Shown here: in pieces, positions 20,936 to 24,399 of the stretch | Layout of the letters: the number at the start of each line of letters is the position of its first letter | Numbering within the stretch: position 1 is the first letter of the stretch | Origin: Brachionus koreanus | Taxonomy: Eukaryota > Rotifera > Eurotatoria > Ploima > Brachionidae | Assembly: GCA_016987375.1 (NCBI GenBank) | Contig: PJRA01000005.1 | Location: forward strand, 1,673,291 to 1,697,689 | Direction: 5' to 3' | Length of the DNA stretch: 24,399 bases | Program-made: the position numbers and the translations under genes | The notes under the pieces: model-generated | What the model was told of the DNA's origin: nothing | The model's input: only the letters and a program-made list of their open reading frames with translations | The model's database searches: none

Positions 20936-21957
20936 CAGCCATTAAGAATCATTTTTTTTGTATAACTTTGCAATGAAATGCATTAAAATCTAAAGATAAT
21001 CGCAAAATTCAGGGTAATAAAAGATTTTTATTTGATTTAAAAATTTAAAGAAATATAAAGACGTTTCCTATGTCTGATCAATTTTGTTTTATATTTTATT
21101 TTGATAGATATTAATCGCAAAGTTAACAGTAAAATAATTTTGAAAGATTTAAGGAATCTTAACTTTTTTTTGAATTTTTTTTGAATGAAAAACAAAATAC
21201 TGTAAATTTTTAATACAATAAAATTTAATTGTAGATAAAAGGAAATTTAACAAAGTGATATTAATTTTAGACAAAATGAAAAATTTCAATGGACACGTAG
21301 ATCGTAAAAATTTGAATTTTTATCATTTTAAAAAGTATTCAAATAAGAGAATGAAATCTAAAAGCAGACAGAGAACTCATATGTGACTCTACTGTGAATG
21401 AAAATTTTTTTTTAAATAAACATATTTCTTAAAGCCTAAAATACAATATTTAAATATAAAAACTGTACTGTTCTATCAAAAATCATAATTTGGTATGATT
21501 TATTTTTTCAAATCATATGACACCATTAAAATAAAATTATAAAGTTTTAAAGCTTATTTAAAAATAGTACCTGAAAATTTTTGATAAATTTAATTTATCT
21601 TTAAAATGCTTTTAAATAAATAAATTATTTGTTAAATAAAATTTAAAAAGTTTAAGTGACAAAAAAAGAAACCTTAGCTTTTTATTGTAATTTTTAAATT
21701 TTCCTAATAAAGTTTGGGAAATTATTGCTTTTTTGTAAATAATTTATCAATATTCAAGTGAATCGAAAAAGATAGAAAAAATATTAATTTAAGCATTTAT
21801 TTTTTTAATTTGAACATAATTATGAACATATCTTTTATGTTTAAAAAGAGAAAATTAGTTTTTTCTCGCTCTAAAAAGAATTTTTATCTTTCTTTTTTTT
21901 TTATTTTAAGAAAATTTAATATCTGAATTTAAAAAAATAAACAAAAATTTCAAAAAA
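20936..21957. other. Intergenic, 3' flank of the repeat protein
   Basis: AT-rich, no supported gene. On the minus strand an AATAAA lies about 55 nt beyond the stop of the repeat protein (near 21900) and could be its polyadenylation signal. Confidence 0.4.
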
Positions 21958-23454
21958 TCATGATACTGAAATTAAGTTCAAAAAAGCTCGTTTGAAATCT
22001 TGCAATTCTACTAAGCCGTCTTTTCCTATGGCTATTTCATTAAAAAATGACTTTACGTGCTCTCCATTAAATTGCTTGTCTAAACGACTATTTAATTTGA
22101 GCAATAGTTTCTCAGCTTCAATCGCGCTCACTTTTCCCTGGCTAGTCGTGTCTACTGATTTAAACAAATACTCAATCAATGTTTCAATTGATTCTGAGTC
22201 CACTGAAGCGACTGATTGCCCAGATGGCGAGATCACAGGGGTCGTTTGACCAGACTTAAGCTGCTTATCTGCCACACTTCTAACAGCAATGTGAAAATTA
22301 CTTGTATCCACTTGATTATTAATTAATTTGGCACTATAAGTTTTATATTCATATGGCTCAATTGGTCTGTCAATTTGACCACTATTTTTATCTTGAAAGT
22401 ATTTTGGATATTTATTAACATATTTTTTGTATTCACTAAGACCTTCTTTATCCAAATCGACATAATTTAATGCTTCGATGTCTCCTTCAAGCTCATACAC
22501 AGACTCATTTTTGCTGTTGGAAGCCAAAACAACTCCCTCCACTGGTGGAATGTCAACTACAAACTTTGGTAAATTGACTGGCTCAATTAGAGTATTTCCG
22601 TATCTCTTGAGATACTCAGTCGGATTAGCTCTAACTATTCCCAAATACTGAAATTCTTTTTTAACTTGAACTTGCGGAGATTCCCATTGTATTATAACAT
22701 TTCTTGGCTTAACAACCTTCAAATCAGATTCACTTGATCTATTAAAAATGACCTTTCTTTTCTGAGAAGGATAAGGAAGCCATCGTTCAACAATTACTGA
22801 TTGTGGCTTGGCCGGTATGCTGGCAAGTCGTTCAATAACAACCTTTCTAGGAGGTGGGGGCAATTTTTTGCCACCAATAGTGATTACTTTTTTGCCTAGT
22901 TGAGGAGGCGGAACAGGTGGAGCTTCTCGAATTACAAGTGGCTCGGGAGTACTCGGCCTGGCAGGTTGCTGGCGAATGATTATAGGAGGAGCAGGTGGCA
23001 ATACCTGATTGGGACCTTTGTTGATGATTATGTCACCTGGTGCGGGAGGAGTCGGCGGTCTCAAGTACCTGATTGCCAGCTCTTGGACATACTCTACCTT
23101 CTGATTTGTAGTTTTCTTTATTATTTCTGGTTCTGGATCATCGTTAATTGGGTAATTATGCAATGCTAGTGGTCCTTTCCAGTTCAAACACTCAGTTCTA
23201 TTTATCCATACACCGCGCTCACCATTTACCAATATGTCCTCTCTGTCTTGTCCACTTACTGGTATCGGATGGGTTGACTTTAAAATTGCGTCTTCTATTT
23301 CACTGTTTGGTTCTTGTTGTCTGTATTCCAGAGGCACAGATGAATGAATATTTTCAAAATTTAGTGAATTAAACTCATTGTATAGGCCATCGGATATTAT
23401 TGAGGAGGTTGTTAGCAGATCTTGGTTTATATTGCTGCGTATTGTACCACTCAT
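21958..23454 (-). CDS. Pro/Val/Ile-repeat protein with C-terminal EF-hand-like region
   Basis: A 498-residue single-exon protein with no signal peptide or membrane span. Residues 1-125 are polar; residues 141-265 carry about eight degenerate repeats of 15-18 residues. Each begins with a hydrophobic triplet plus a charged residue (IIINK, IIIRQ, LVIRE, VITIG, VVIERL, VIVERW, VIFNR, VIIQW), followed by a Pro-rich spacer such as PPPPRK or PYPSQKRK. Residues 266-375 include LPKFVVDIPPVEG and a Tyr/Lys-rich part. Residues 424-498 look like paired EF-hands: loop DTTSQGKVSAIE (435-446) has Asp1, Gly6, Val8 and Glu12, while the second (about 475-486, with KDGLVEL) lacks Asp at position 1. The repeat style recalls cytoskeletal Val/Pro-repeat proteins (alveolin/articulin-like), but I cannot assign a family. 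A cytoskeletal or cortical structural role with calcium sensing is inference. Confidence 0.85.
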   Translation of the reverse strand: MSGTIRSNINQDLLTTSSIISDGLYNEFNSLNFENIHSSVPLEYRQQEPNSEIEDAILKSTHPIPVSGQDREDILVNGERGVWINRTECLNWKGPLALHNYPINDDPEPEIIKKTTNQKVEYVQELAIRYLRPPTPPAPGDIIINKGPNQVLPPAPPIIIRQQPARPSTPEPLVIREAPPVPPPQLGKKVITIGGKKLPPPPRKVVIERLASIPAKPQSVIVERWLPYPSQKRKVIFNRSSESDLKVVKPRNVIIQWESPQVQVKKEFQYLGIVRANPTEYLKRYGNTLIEPVNLPKFVVDIPPVEGVVLASNSKNESVYELEGDIEALNYVDLDKEGLSEYKKYVNKYPKYFQDKNSGQIDRPIEPYEYKTYSAKLINNQVDTSNFHIAVRSVADKQLKSGQTTPVISPSGQSVASVDSESIETLIEYLFKSVDTTSQGKVSAIEAEKLLLKLNSRLDKQFNGEHVKSFFNEIAIGKDGLVELQDFKRAFLNLISVS

Positions 23455-23781
23455 TTTGTTTAGTGATTTTAATTGAATTAGAAGTCAACCAATTGTTTTT
23501 ATATTGTTTAATAGAACTTAAAGGCGAATTGGGTCTAGAAAAAAGGAAATTTAAATAAAAACCTAAAATTATGTGGCAATTAGCTATATAAAAATGACAC
23601 TTGCTCAAAGACCAGAGAAAAAAAATTAACTTTAATTGCTTTTAATGTACAATTGATGGACTTATTGCAAAATTTTATTTAAAAAGTAAAAATGTTAAAT
23701 ATATTTGTATATACTTTTATTTTAAATTTTAAGTGCTTAATATTGCTTGATTGAGCATTTAAAATAAAGTTTATTGATAAG

Positions 23782-23833
23782 TCTCGGGGATTGTTTGTGT
23801 TTTTTGTTTAATATGCGAAAAATAACCCCGAGA
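23782..23833. repeat. GC-clamped hairpin
   Basis: TCTCGGGG (23782-23789) pairs perfectly with CCCCGAGA (23826-23833) across a 36-nt AT-rich loop, with weaker pairing extending inward. It is notable in a region almost free of G/C runs. Function unknown. Confidence 0.6.
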
Positions 23834-24222
23834 ATCTTTTAAAACCAAGACGCTTTTCTTGTAGGTATTATCACAAACTAAAGTCAACAATTAGAGCGAG
23901 TGTTCAAAATTTTTAAAATAGCCTCAGAAATTTATCATTTGGAATTAAAGCATTAAAATTTGTCATTAAATATAAAAAATTTGTTTTAAATGAAATTGGC
24001 GCAATATTGTTTAAGTTTTACGATTTTTTTTCGATTAAGCAACAATTATTTTACAAGCATTTTATGATATGCTTATCAAGTGCTTGTACCTCATTCAGAC
24101 TTTTTTGTTATTAAATAATCGCTTTAAGAAAATCAATGGACTTTTTTATAAACTAATTTAATTTAGATTTATTTTGCAAAGTGTGTTTTTGAAAAAGTGT
24201 AAGTAATTTTAAATAGATTTTA

Positions 24223-24223
<1 letters not shown>

Positions 24224-24252
<29 letters not shown>
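24224..24252. repeat. (TTTAG)n microsatellite
   Basis: Five to six tandem copies of the pentamer TTTAG, followed by a TTGAATAAATATAAAT stretch that resembles the tail of the retroelement at 15870-15885. Confidence 0.85.
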
Positions 24253-24256
<4 letters not shown>

Positions 24257-24399
24257 ATAAATATAAATGGCACAATTGATGACATACACCGTTGTTTACA
24301 GTACTATGTATGTGAATTACTTAATATATAAATATTTCTTTTAAATTAAATTAAATGATTAAATGAATAAAAATAAACGAGAGGTTTGCGTGGGTTGAT

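Larger units (their letters stand above)
23455..24399. other. Non-coding flank of the repeat-protein gene
   Basis: No gene is seen. On the minus strand a pyrimidine-rich TTTCCTTTTTTCTAG ends at 23535, 80 nt before the ATG. It could be a cis- or trans-splice acceptor in the 5' leader. The stretch also contains a GC-rich hairpin (23782-23833) and a pentanucleotide microsatellite. Confidence 0.4.

Noticed and set aside
23375..23608. 77-codon minus-strand frame overlapping the start of the repeat-protein gene
   Set aside because: It overlaps the real start in another frame, has no family features, and is explained by leader sequence.
1..24399. CRISPR arrays, tRNA, rRNA, bacterial operon signals
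   Set aside because: No regularly spaced direct repeats, no tRNA box A/B pairs or cloverleaf found by eye, and gene structure is clearly eukaryotic.

Overview
The window is nuclear DNA of an AT-rich animal genome. The evidence is a set of intron-containing genes that are widely conserved in animals (METTL2-type tRNA methyltransferase, cullin-4, JMJD8, sterol O-acyltransferase), introns that are mostly only 42-65 nt long, and decayed eukaryotic transposons (Merlin-like, mariner, non-LTR). A small invertebrate such as a monogonont rotifer would fit, but that is a guess from base composition and intron size only. I rebuilt the gene models by hand-splicing; every reported exon set keeps one open frame and aligns by eye with the family as I remember it.

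Layout: (1) 219-1418, minus: METTL2-like tRNA m3C methyltransferase, six exons. (2) 1625-3539: probable Merlin/IS1016-type DNA transposon with a broken transposase and an unexplained acidic open frame. (3) 4032-9726, minus: complete ten-exon cullin-4. It carries a textbook U12-type AT-AC intron (9276-9340) and one 3.0 kb intron that holds a 1.1 kb foldback palindrome. (4) 9727-12231: mostly non-coding, with a 394 bp MITE and one orphan exon-like frame. (5) 12232-13068, plus: intronless JMJD8-like ER JmjC protein, convergent with (6) 13336-19461, minus: sterol O-acyltransferase with two candidate first exons and a 3.1 kb intron holding a dead non-LTR retrotransposon. (7) 19462-21957: non-coding, with a mariner relic. 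(8) 21958-23454, minus: a single-exon 498-residue protein with about eight 15-18 residue Pro/Val/Ile repeats and a C-terminal EF-hand-like region. (9) 23455-24399: non-coding flank.

The genes are unrelated in pathway: tRNA modification, ubiquitin ligase scaffold, ER-lumen JmjC protein, cholesterol esterification, probable structural protein. They show no operon-like spacing. I see no CRISPR array, tRNA or rRNA. The observations most worth following are the AT-AC intron in cullin-4, the foldback element inside its transcript, the Merlin-like element whose catalytic C-terminus is replaced by an acidic frame, its possible MITE relative 7 kb away, and the repeat protein.
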